From Penelope pileata (taxonomy: Eukaryota > Chordata > Aves > Galliformes > Cracidae), in assembly GCA_013396635.1 (NCBI GenBank), contig WBMW01005873.1, forward strand, positions 598,353 through 662,352: DNA of 64,000 nucleotides, given 5' to 3'. Numbering within the stretch: position 1 is the stretch's first letter; the number at the start of each line of letters is the position of its first letter. The notes beneath the pieces are model-generated. The model made no database searches and was not told the origin of the DNA. It worked only from the letters and a program-made list of their open reading frames with translations. The position numbers and the translations under genes are program-made. Below, piece by piece: positions 1-11,700 of the stretch.

Positions 1-2631
1 ATGACCTGCAGAATTGGGAGGCTCCAATTACAAGCTCAAAGCTAAAAGGATCCTGACACTTCTGTGATTTACTTCTCTAAAATAGTCCCCTGCCCTCTCC
101 TACACATTAGTGCCTTGGGGACTTGCAGAGCACCCAGCATTACCTCCAGCAGCAGTTTAACACCACGTCTCAAAGACAACAGAACTGCGCATGGATGCTG
201 GGCTACACCTGGAACCACACAAAGCACGAAGAACAACCCTGCTGACTGGAATAAATCCCCTACAATCCTCTTGCTGATTTGGATCCCAGAGCTTTATCTA
301 TCTAAACTCAACATAGCTGAGCTGTTTTCAGAAGTGCCTGCACAGTGTTTCAGTGGTGTAACTGAGAGCAAGAAGTCTGACCTTTAGAATTTCACAGACC
401 CCTGAAGCCCTGTGTCCCCAAACCACTCGGTGCAGAGAGCTGCAGTGAAGTGCAGTCAAGTTCCAAAACAGCTGTTTTCAGGAATTAAAGAACAGTAAAA
501 CAGCTACTTTTTGGCACAAGGAACAGTTCAAAATCAAGCTGGCATTTATTTGTTCTCCTGCTTTGCTGTCTTTTTCTCTACAGCCTCTGCTTATTGTTTG
601 TATTTCAGAGAGGGAGGAAACGGGCAGAGAGCTACGCTGCCTTGTTGCTTTTTGCCCCATCCTCCCCTACATTAAGAGGCCCCCAGCCTCCCTGGGGGGA
701 CTCCAGAACAAAGCACTTACCCACAGGTCAAAAGCAATGACACCTGTTAAGATTTCAGTATTCAAGTCGACAGATGCTTGTGCTCCCCAGCTGGCTGGCA
801 AGCTGACATGGGCTGAGGTTCTCGATTTTGCCCATAAAGACACCCGGCCTGGCTGTGAGCACAGAACCCCTGTCCCTGCCTTCCCTCCCTGTGGACCCAG
901 CTCCATCCCTCAGCAGCTGGTAAGCATGGAGCAGAGCTCTTGCTCTTCTCTGGAGTGGGAAATTTAGGAAAATGAATTAAACGCACAGGAGGAAACAGCT
1001 GCCAGACGGTGGCAGCACAGGCTGCAAACATCGCGTCGGTTCTTGCCTCTGACCCTGCAGAGGCTCTGCTGGAATACGCTGCTTGCTCTCCAGCCCCATT
1101 CCTGTGGGCAGGAAGGCAGCAAGTGAATGAGCAAGCACTTGCAGCCTGTCAAAAACAAGGCTTATGTGCGGTGTCTAAAGGAAAGGGAAGAAGCTGAACT
1201 CAGCAAGACAAATCCACAGGCAGAGCGAGGGAAGTCTGCAGTGAAAAGCTCATTAGATCTATACAATTTCTTGTTCCAAATTTCCACCAAGTTATGGTGA
1301 TCTCTGGAAAGAAAAAAAGGAAAAAAAAACCAGGAAGGCAGTTCTGGAAAGACATGAACTATCCCTTCATCCCCTCTCCTTCAACACACAGATCCCACTC
1401 CAAGGTCCTGGCCCGGGTGGAGGTGGTGAAGCCACTCAAGTGCTGGGAGTGCAGAGACCATGGACAAGTCCTGCAAAGACACAGCCAGGCACCCTTGCAT
1501 CTCAAAGGCTGAAAAAGACATTCCTGCCAATGTATCAATATCCTTCCTTGTCCCTAGGTCATCTGAAAACCAAAAACAACATGGAAGGAGAAACATCGTG
1601 AGAGTCTGTTCCAGAAACAGGACACAGCACTACACCACAGGCCTGGGTTTGGAAGCACGCTGGCATAACAAGACAACAGCAAGGAAGTCCTGGGCTTTCT
1701 TCGTTTTTACATTTTTTATTTTTATTTTTAGCAGCAATAGCTATTTCTCACCAGTTTGGCCAGAACCCCCCTCAGCTTTAATTCTCTCTGGAAGGCTCCT
1801 CCGTGCTGTCCCACTTACTGAAAGGCGAGGGCTGGCACCAGGCACGAATCTGGCCTAGTTACAATTTGACCCAGCTCAGCTTTTTCCCCCCTCAGCAATA
1901 GGAGAAAGGGAAAAGAAAGCAAATGTTTTAATTTCCCTTAAATCCCAACATACGATAAGCTAAGCAGCAGCAGCTACATTTCCCATTTTAAACATGCTGT
2001 TGGGTGTCTCCCATGTAGGGAAAGGGCCAGAGGACTAAAAGGCCACCAGGCAGGTATCAAAAGCCACCTAACAGATGCTCTTCTCCACCCAGCTCATTTC
2101 TTCACAGCATAATATAACACTTTTATTTTTAATCCCAAGATAGAACACTGTGTTAAAGTAAAGCATCACACAAAATACAGAGGTTCTGCTTAACCATATT
2201 AAACTTTTTTCTTTAGACCCTCCTGAGTTGAGAAGGTTCTTGAGAAGAGGCAGGACCACTGAATTCCACAGGCTAATTCAAATGTAAATCAAATGTAAAG
2301 AGCAAACTTCCTTGCCTAGCTACATTCTTCCTGGATTGTCCTGGCCATCCTGCTTGATGGCAAAATCCATCACTGGCCTCCCCACCATACAGACTTTGGA
2401 GATGGTTTAGCTCTTCCCTGTACAATACAGACAAAAATCAATGAAAAACTTGCATTCTCAGAAAACACACGCTTGCCCCCACGGACGCAGAACAACCATC
2501 CTGTCATATTCTCCGTGCTCAGTAGAAGGAAGAGGTTCTAAAAAAGCAGCTGATGGATGTCTTTGACTCACAGAGCTTGTGCCATCAGCAGCCATACTGC
2601 AGGGACACAGTCAACGTCATGGGGACACTAC
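1..2631 (-). other. BIN1: BIN1 intron 12 (5' part)
   Basis: Sequence downstream of the exon 12 donor. I looked on the minus strand for the clathrin/AP2-binding exons and for the Myc-binding and SH3 exons and recognised none. No repeat family, RNA gene or supported open frame is visible. Confidence 0.8.
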
Positions 2632-2782
2632 CTGAGATGGTGACTTCGGGATGCTTGCCCCAGGTGCTTCCAAAGTAGACGGTTCCAGCTCATGGTTGAC
2701 AGTCTTGGTCTCAGGGCTGGTGATGGGAGATCCATCTGGTGGAGGCGAGGGGCTTTTATTTGCTTTTGCTGGAGTGCTGTCA
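2632..2782 (-). CDS. BIN1: BIN1 exon 12, Ser/Pro-rich linker
   Basis: 151 nt, entering in phase 2 and leaving in phase 0. The first base completes Ser, then 50 codons including DSTPAKANKSPSPPPDGSP, the TVNHELEP segment and the end GASIPKSPSQ. This is the linker after the BAR domain and carries several Ser-Pro sites. It has one more Pro in SPSPPPDGSP than the human form. The acceptor follows a long pyrimidine-rich tract and the donor is CAG|gtagtg. It is the last BIN1 exon visible; later exons lie beyond the left edge. Confidence 0.95.
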
Positions 2783-5700
2783 CTGAAGGAAGGGGAGAGA
2801 GGGAGAGGGAGAGACAATGAGAGGGAAAGAGAAAGAAGTCTGAGCTAGGTCTAGGAGAAGCTGTACTAACCAGCACAGATCATTGGCCTCCATTACCTGT
2901 TTGCCTCACTGCCCAGAGATGTGATGAGGATACCTGAAGCCTCTACAAGCTTCTGACAAGCATCTTTGCTGAGCTGCTTGCCACCCAGCTCACTGCAGCA
3001 GGATTACTGGGCTGCTGGCTACCCAATAAATTCCCACTGTACGAACATCTTTAGCATCAGATATTGGGGGGGGACAAAACAAAACCTCTCATAGATCTTA
3101 AGTGCCTGTCTTTCAAGTCATAAACCTCTGGGGAAGCATACAGGGAGAGGGATCCTGTGCAGCTCATTTTATACATTTTTCCAGGTAAACACTTCTCCGG
3201 GTGGTGTTGTACTGACAGCTGTGACCAACAGATCCACATGCAGTTCCACAACACCTGAACTAAGGCAGTAATAAAAGATACGTGGTACAAACTGTCTAAG
3301 CTGCAACAGGGGAAAAGTAGCCAGAGGTTTCACAGCTCATTCCAGACAAAGAAACAGTGAGATTTTGGCTAATAAGTTCTATCATGGAAAGTTCCCTCAG
3401 CCTGTTTTCAACGATGAACTCCTTCTGCCCTTGCCTTCCCAGAAGGTCTTTGTTTCAGGACCCATTCTGACACAATCAAGAGGGATTCTTCAGAGAATTA
3501 AGATGCAAGAAGCACATGCCAATGGCATTTGTTGGTTCATAGCTTAGCCAGATTCAGATTTTTGAAAGGAATGGCAAGAGGCAAACGCCTCTCCCTAAAG
3601 GCATGTCCTGGCTGAGCATCAGGTCTGTGCTTCAACCTGTGGAATCCTGAGAGATTTAGCTAAAAGCTGGTTATCTGAGAATTTCAACAGGGATAAAGCT
3701 AAATCCATTTTCCCAGCCCCATTCTCAGGAATAGCTGAAACACTTGAGCTGAAACTCAGCTCCCCAAAAAGCAACTTATCTCAAGTCATGCAGAAGCATT
3801 TGCCTTGGTAGGGGATATTTTAAACAGAAGTGATTACAGTTTAGCAAAACTATGCACAGCTGAAAAGAGAAGAATACATAATATTTCAAAAGGGCTGTGC
3901 AACTTCATCTACAGGGAGCAATATTTGCCTCCACTTACAAAGATAAGGTTGCAGCTCTTGCAAGGTTGAAGGCCCTGGGAGAAAGCTGAAAGGAACGCGT
4001 CCTTTCCTACAACCTGAGGCACTAAAACTTGGTACAGACCCACAACTGCAGTGATGTAGACCTAATTGTGAGGGACACAGATTATGCTTTTGCTCTGTCT
4101 TAAGAGCACCCAGAGTCCTGGAGATGGACATCCACTCACACTGGGATGCTCGAGGCGGTAGTCACTGGCTAACATGCATCATGGCCTCATTCCTAAACAC
4201 TCACAAACAGGGGCAGCAAGAGGAGGAAGGGACAGCAAGGCATTTCAGAAAACCTCCCCTCCCAAGCAAGCATGTCCCCCTGCTCAGCATTCCAGCTCCC
4301 AAGCTTCCCACCCCATTCACTTTGCCCTCACCCATTCCCCCACTTTCCTCCCCCAGACGCACACCCCACGCACGTTTCCCCACCAAGCGCTTGCTCTCAG
4401 GTCCACATGCAGGTCAGATGGCTCTGATGACACCCAACAGCAGCACACAGATAGGATGCAACAAACCCAATGATGTTCTGTGCCAGCAGCTCTCAACCAC
4501 GGGCATAGACGCCAAGGAGAGAAAGGGGGAAAGGAAAAGGGAAGAGGAGGCACTGAAAAAACACATCAGCCCTTGCAGCTTTCCAATTTGTCTGGATATG
4601 CCTAGTGTCCCTTCCTAAGATGTCCCCAGAAATCACACCGACACAGTGGGTTGCATGAAAGGTTGTGGCATCGCCAAGGCTGTGCTACAGGTTAAAAGTT
4701 GTAGTGGTTGGAGAGTGAAGGTAAGGAAGGCCTGCTCAAAATGGGAATTACCAGGGAACAGCAAGCTTCACACAACTCGTTCACAGCATGGAAATCCTGA
4801 AACGAATTCAGGACAAGCTTATCTTGCTACTATTCCCATGGCAACACCATTTACAGCATCATCCGAGGCTGACATGATGAACCCAGCCTCACTGAAGACC
4901 CAGGACTTGAACATCACTTCTGGGACCTCAGAGCAGGTCCTACAACACCTTACTGCAAAAGGGGCTGCTGCAGAAGGACAAAAATGATGCATCATCTAGG
5001 CCTGCCTGCGGCTGAAAAATGATCACTACAGAGAGGTGCCTCAAGACAGGGAGAAGTGCAAGTGAAAGGATTCAAATGTGGGGTGAAACAAAATCAAGGC
5101 ACTGAACCAGGAAAAACTCAGGGAGGGGTGAGGCATGCTCCTCAATCTGCTTTCCTTGCAAAGATTTGAAGAAAATGTCTCCCAGTGCTAGAGTTAGGGA
5201 AAAAAAACAACACATTACACTCCCTAGAGCATCTGGGAGAAGATGGAGGACACAGGGACCTGCAGCTGGACTGTGAGGACCTCTCACATGCCCAGACAAC
5301 GTGGGAGTCCTGGCCACCAGCTGGCCTGCCAACATAAGGGTAGGTTTCTCCAACCAGGCAACTTAAAAGAGCATTTCTCCTGTAAGAAAGGTGTTCATGA
5401 TCATTTTCTAGAGGCCACAAAACAACTTTCTGGTGACTTATTTGTGCTGTCTGCCAGTGACTTAAATTGGAGATATACTGGTGAAAGACTCCCACGAGAG
5501 ACAGCCCAGCTTCTTCCCTCATCCTACAAGGGCTGAGAGGGCCCCACACTAAAGCCCTCATTAAGTCACTGCTATTTACAGCTTGTTTGATGTGTTGGCT
5601 GATCCCCCTAGGAAAATGCCAGTGCTAATTTTGACTGAGCCTTTTCCAGCCCCCCGAGCAGCACCTTCATTCCTGCACTGGTTGCTTTGCACGCATTTAG

Positions 5701-8700
5701 CTAATGGGGCCAGCACCAAATGAGCCTGTCACCAGGATCCTGTGGCTTTCACAGGTCCCAGGGGACCACAGGGGACCCAGGGTCCTGTCTCCCAACAGAC
5801 TGCTGGCTCCAGAAAACATGGGGAAAAGAGAGAGTGTGGGGACTGACCAACGTTGAGTACCACAGCAGAAGAAAAGTCAAAGCAACAAGGTCAGTGCAGC
5901 GCAGTTTGGTTTTTTTTTCTTCCCATGACCACTTGGAAAGTGATGCCAAATCCAGGAATATCAGGAAGAGATGGGGGTGTCACCTTTCTTCTATGAACTG
6001 ACAGCCAGGAACAGGGTCTAATGTAGTTACCACAGCTCAAGGAAAACCCCAAATCCCAGCAGCCTCTTTTAGCGCTGCTGAGCTTCCAGACCCCTCACAG
6101 GGCTGCCTCATCTGTTCTGGAAGAGCAAACTAACATCTGCAGATGGGGTTCTTATGTGCTTCTAATGACCCTGCACTGGAGGATGGAACCAAACCTCCAA
6201 TACGGTAAAAACAGACAAGTCACCTCCTGCCAAGTTCTCAAGTGAAAAAGAAAAAAATGTTTGGCATCTCAGTTCAGGCTCAGCTAGGGTCTTTTAGCCA
6301 GAAGTAACGAGGTTTTATTTATTTGTTTTAGCACCAAAGCTGGCTGAACACTGGAGAGTTATTCCCACTCCCCAAAAACAGAGCGGAGAAAGGGGGCAGA
6401 AAAAGAAGAAAGCACCCATGTACTCAGGTGTCCAGCGGCAGAAATGTACATTCTTGCTCAAAGAGCAACCGAGCCCCCAACCCTCCTTCCCCACACTGGG
6501 GATGTGCATCTCTCTGTACCCCCTGCAGCTGCTCTGAGAGCAGAAACCCCCAGCTCAGCAGGGGATCAAGCACTTCAACTGCTGGGCCAGCCAGCCTTTG
6601 TGGGCACAGCAGGAGGATGTTGTGGTTAGAGCACACCCAGATGAGATTTACTAGCTCCCTCTCTGCTGTATCACCCATGGGAGCTAACAGTGCCTGAAGT
6701 GCTACACTGCCTGGTGTGGTCACAGCAACACTGGGTCATGGTCAGAGAGAGAAACCCAGAGAAGTACTGTGAATTCTCCTTCACATGACAACCATTCAAT
6801 ATTTATCATTTGAGGAATTAACTACTATTTGCCCATCTGTTTCCCTGTGAAATTACCATTCTCTTTCCTCCAGCCTCCCATTTTAAATGGGATGCAAAGC
6901 AGACACAAAGAAAAAGGCTGTGCAAGTAGCCCAAGTCAGTGGGAAGACAGGACCAGAAACTGCTTTCTGTATCCCCATTCACTAGCACTTGCTTTTATGG
7001 CTGGCAGAATATCTTGAGAATTATAAACATTTTTTTTCTTCCTATAAGGACAGCATGGAAGGAATATCTAACCAAAGAAAAACACAAGTTAGGGGAAGTT
7101 TCTATGCCATCGTGCAGCAATTCCTGCTTTGCAGAGCAGGTTCTTGTCAGAGCCCTTGACCTTGGCTATAGCAACTCCAGGCACTGTAGCAATCCAGCTC
7201 TTCAATGCCACGGCTGTCTTGAAAGGCCAAGCTGCTGCTATTAGCCTTGATACGGGATAACAGGCTTCCCTTTCCTGCAGCTCTGCACAGATCTTAAATG
7301 GATGGAATAAGACAGCGAGGATCCTTGAGAACCGAGCAAGTACAAAGCAAAGCTGGAAGCATCCTTCTCCCACATCACTGCCCTCCCACTGCAGCAGGTA
7401 GCTGGACAGGACTGTGTGTGAAGGACCTGCCTGCTGCTGCTCCCTGGCCAGGCAGGGAACGAGAACACAGCATTTCACAGCTGTTCAGACAGGCAAGCCC
7501 TGCTAGGTAAAACTAGACCTTGTTAATCACCAAAGCAGCCCGTATTTCCCCATACAACCCAGCATCACACTTTGAGTTGCACAGAAGTAACCAAGCAGAC
7601 AATGCCTGAGCTTCCACGCTGCTTTCTTAGATAGGAAGGGAAGCAAGGATTCAAACCAGGCACACAAGCAGTTAATGGGATTATCCAGACACAGGTCTCA
7701 GCAGGACCCAGCAGGCCACAAACACACGAGATCATGCAGAGGACCCCTCTCCCATCGCAGGGTTAACACGTGCCAGGCTGTTAGGAGTCCAGCAACAGCC
7801 TTCCCAGTTTTAGGAACTAAATCAAACACGGATCGAAATGCTGCTCTCCGTACCGGTACCTGCTCATCTTTTTCCTCAGCCTGGCGAACAGTTTAGTTTT
7901 CTTTCTGTTGAGGATGGCACGCAAATCATCTCCGTTACAGGATGGCACAGTCAGACCGGGGAGGAAAAGTTAAGCACCCAAGCACCCCCTCACCATGCCT
8001 GCAGCAATCCAGGTGCCTGCTCTCTCTCTCACACACACACACACTCTTCCCTTGCTTCTTTTGGCCTGGTTTGGTGAGGCTGGGAGAGGACTGTTTGTGC
8101 TTGTCAAAGATCTGCACGTGTGTAAATACAGTAGATTTTTCCCCGGTCTTCAGAACGCGGGCCCAGGGTGCACGTGGGTAAGAGAAAGGAACCTGTGCAG
8201 ACTAACAGAGAACCCCAAGTGTCCTTTTTTCCCCACCCCCACAGGTAATTGCAGTTCCTCACTCTCCCCCAGCAGTGCTGGCACACACGAGGCAAGCTCC
8301 CTGCTCTCCTGTATTTATACCCTCTGTCCACCAGCCTTACACATGGAATCTAACCAGCAGTTTTCCTACTATGTCTTTTTCCAATTTGTCCAACTGGCAC
8401 CTGACAGCCCTGAATGTTCAAACTCCTCCAGAAACAAAACCCAAACGTGCCTGAAGCCTCCAGCTGCTCTGTGCTGCTGTGAATGCAGCCAGCCACGCAG
8501 ACCCATCAGCTGCAGCAAGATGCCAGAGCGATGTACCGGGATAGCTGTGCCCTCTTCTCACATCTCATCACTCGTTTCCTGCCTTTGTATCCATCCCCAG
8601 TCCCTTTCCCAGGAGAGAAGAACTAGGGAAGCATCTGCTCCTAACACAGGCCACAACAGGCAGTCAGGCTGGTGAGGGCTATTTCCTCCAGCCCTGGAGC

Positions 8701-11700
8701 ACAAGGACAGGACAGATGGAGAGGACAGACAAGTGCCTCACAGTATTTCCTGGTTGCTGCAGGGCACTTAGTGTCCTGGCAAACCTTTGACAACCTCCTC
8801 TAACACCCCTGAGCAAAGGGTAACAGTCATTTTGGGGCAAGTCTCATCTCAGGTGAGGTCTGAGCAGGTGATGAGGCAGCTGCACCCAGACTGCTGCCTG
8901 CACAGGGTCCTCTGCGTATGGTTTTGGCTTTTTGTGTGTGTTTTGGTTTTTTTTTTTTTTNGCCAACTGGCCTCCTGGCAAACCAAAGAGGACAGAAAGG
9001 CAGCTGAGACACTCACTACAACTCCAGGTGAAACCAGCAGTTTCTGGGGCAGGAATCATGACAAAGCTCATCAGTTCATTGAGAACTCTTTCAAGCCTGA
9101 AACTTCCTGCCACAACCAGAACAGCATGTCTGGGCCCAGCTGTCACTACAGCCTGCAGTCACCAGCTGGAGTAAGAAAGGAAGGAGGAGGAAGGAGCTGG
9201 CAAAGCAATGGCTCCAGCCTTTCCCTGTTCTGCTACCTCATCCTCTTCCACATGGATCCTGCTACCACGATAACACGGTGCACGGCACCAAGAGGATGGG
9301 CACCACGGGCCCCCTGCACACAGCCTCAGTCTTGGTGGTGATCAACAGACACCACGTGCTTAAGGAGAAGATTCTATCTTCACAAGGTGAATCTTGAGAA
9401 TTTGGTGTTAGCAATCCAAAATTCAGGGGCCAAATTTAACTCCAATATCCTCTTTCAAGTTGGCAAACACCACAGGTATTGCCAGAATGAGACAAGCAAG
9501 TCCGTGCATGACTGCAACTGGAGGTTAAGCTGGGAGGAGATGAGGGAGCACAGAGGTCTCAACAGCTGATGTAGCCCTTCCAACTCAACGTGCTCAGAGT
9601 GCAGTTTGCCCTTACTTCATGCTGATTTCACCTCCTCCCTCCATCAATCCACCAATTGAGGACATGGGCTGTGCTCCTGCTCACCCAGCATGTGGGATTA
9701 GCGGCAGCTGGGAGCCAGAGCCCTGCATTGTTTCATCACTCACGCATTTGGATGGGATCCAGATGCAGCCTCATCCAGAGTCTGACCTCTCCCTCCCCTC
9801 TCAGTGCTACAGAATGTGCAGATTTGCAGTTAACCTAAATGGACTGGACCCAGCTGTGCAAAGAAAACTCGAGGATTGGAGGACACACAGTCCTTGTGTA
9901 TAAGCAGAGTGGAAGTGCTCTGAGATCAGAAAGCCTCAGATTAGCGGGGCTACAGCTACATCCACCACACACACACAGAGGCAACACGTCCCAGCCCGGT
10001 GCACAGGAGGGACACAGGGCTCTGGGGAACAGGACATTCCAAGTTTGGAGGGTGAAAGAGGAGGCTGGGGAAACAAATGGGCTCTTGGTCCTCTAGCTCA
10101 CAAGTTGAAGGTATATGGGGGAAGTTTATCAGGGAAAGAACAGGAAAGGTGCAGGGCAACCAGACCCAGAAGGAATGGCAGCCCAGTGTTATGGTGTCAG
10201 TGCATGGAATCAGACTTAAAAAACAGCAGAGATGCCAGCCAGTTCTCTAAATATCAGCACACAGTGAAAGCTGAGGCCTACAGCTGCTATCCTGCAAAGG
10301 TGGGATGCATTGCACCGTGTCTCCCAGCCCCAAGTGCAATCTCAGCCATGCTCTAGGGATTCCCAAGGAGGGCACTGGCTGGCTATATGCAGGCAATCAA
10401 ATCACTCCCCAGCTGACAACACCGAGGTTTCAAGACCTCAGTAGAAACCCACCCTGTTCCACAGCCTGTGCCCCCTTCCTCTGCCGAGGGAAAGACACTG
10501 CTCCCCCAGTTACTGACCTGGGCTGTGCTTTAATGGGAAAGGCGTTGCCCGAGTACTGCTTGTCTAGACCCAGCAGGACATCATGGAGGTTTTGGTTCAA
10601 CTGCAAAACACAAAAACAAAAAGAGAGAAAGAGAATGAGAAAAGTGCCAGAAGAGAGTCTGTGCTGGCCTGCACAAGCAGACCAAGCACAGGCTTGTGCC
10701 TAGACGTGAATATACTCAGCTACTCCACGGCATGGCAGCCCTACATTTGTTTCTGCCCCTTCATCAGGACAAAACCCTACACCCGAACTGCTGAAGAGCT
10801 GCTGGCACCTCATGGGAATGCTCTGTCTCCTTAACACACCATCCTCTTTGCTTCTTTGTCACCTGCCCCCACCCACATGCTGCCAGGTGCCGCTGCAGAA
10901 GCAGACAGAGTGTTTACCTGAGGGCCTTCCACATGCTGGAAGTGAAGCTCCACTCTAGGTTTGTAGCCAAAGTTGCTCCTCATACCCCCTTAGGAGCTTC
11001 TTAGGATATGCCATTCAAAAACTGCAGAGCTACAGGCTGTTGGACTCCCAGCTAACAGCAGGCCTTGACCTTGCAGCAGGCTGCCTGGGCCATCCAGGCT
11101 TGGGCAGAACCTGGATCTCTTGGCAGAAATGCCATGTCAGGGGTTAAACTCTTCTTGACACCAAAGGCTGAAACATTCACCCTGGACACTCCTATTCTGA
11201 AACAGCCAATTCGCAAACAAGGTTGGATGCCAGATTTATCATCAGTAGGAGGAGGGATCCAATGCAAGCAATGTCAGACACATTGAGCCAGCAATACCAG
11301 CACTTGATTGGATGCTACTGCAGTAATAAGAAACAGATGGCTCTTACAGAACACAGCAAAAGGCCTGCTCTCAGAGAAAAGTCCTAAGGAAAGAAAAATC
11401 CACATGATACAAGAGCAGCATTCCTGTCTAGCAGGCATCTTTCCCATGTTCTGCAGAATGTAACTTCACAGCAACTGACTGATAACTGTAACAATCCTCC
11501 CTACTCCTAACAATAAGTTCATCCCCCAGTGGACAAGAGCAGGCCATTAACTGCAAAGGTCCCCATTAAATGTCGGCAGGGCTCAGAACTGATGCATTAC
11601 ACCAAGGCAGAGGGCCCCTTACTGCTGGGAATTGAATGACTATAAAGTTGCTTGTTGCTTAGCGGCCGTCTTGTTGTTAAGAAGACAACAGGGAGGCAGG

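Larger units (their letters stand above)
7905..10517 (-). other. BIN1: BIN1 intron 10
   Basis: About 2.6 kb upstream of the muscle exon. It holds a TG repeat (minus strand) about 125 nt before exon 11, several TGCT/TGCC motifs between that repeat and the exon, and an unresolved base at 8961 after a T-run. No coding sequence is recognised. Confidence 0.85.

Noticed and set aside
8104..8675. Long plus-strand open frames (up to 226 codons at 7995-8675) in intron 10
   Set aside because: They run through a CA microsatellite, are antisense to BIN1, and have no recognisable motif or coding pattern.
9550..9600. Possible CR1 tail (gcccttccaactcaac)
   Set aside because: Only a short resemblance to the CR1 end, with no supporting sequence on either side.
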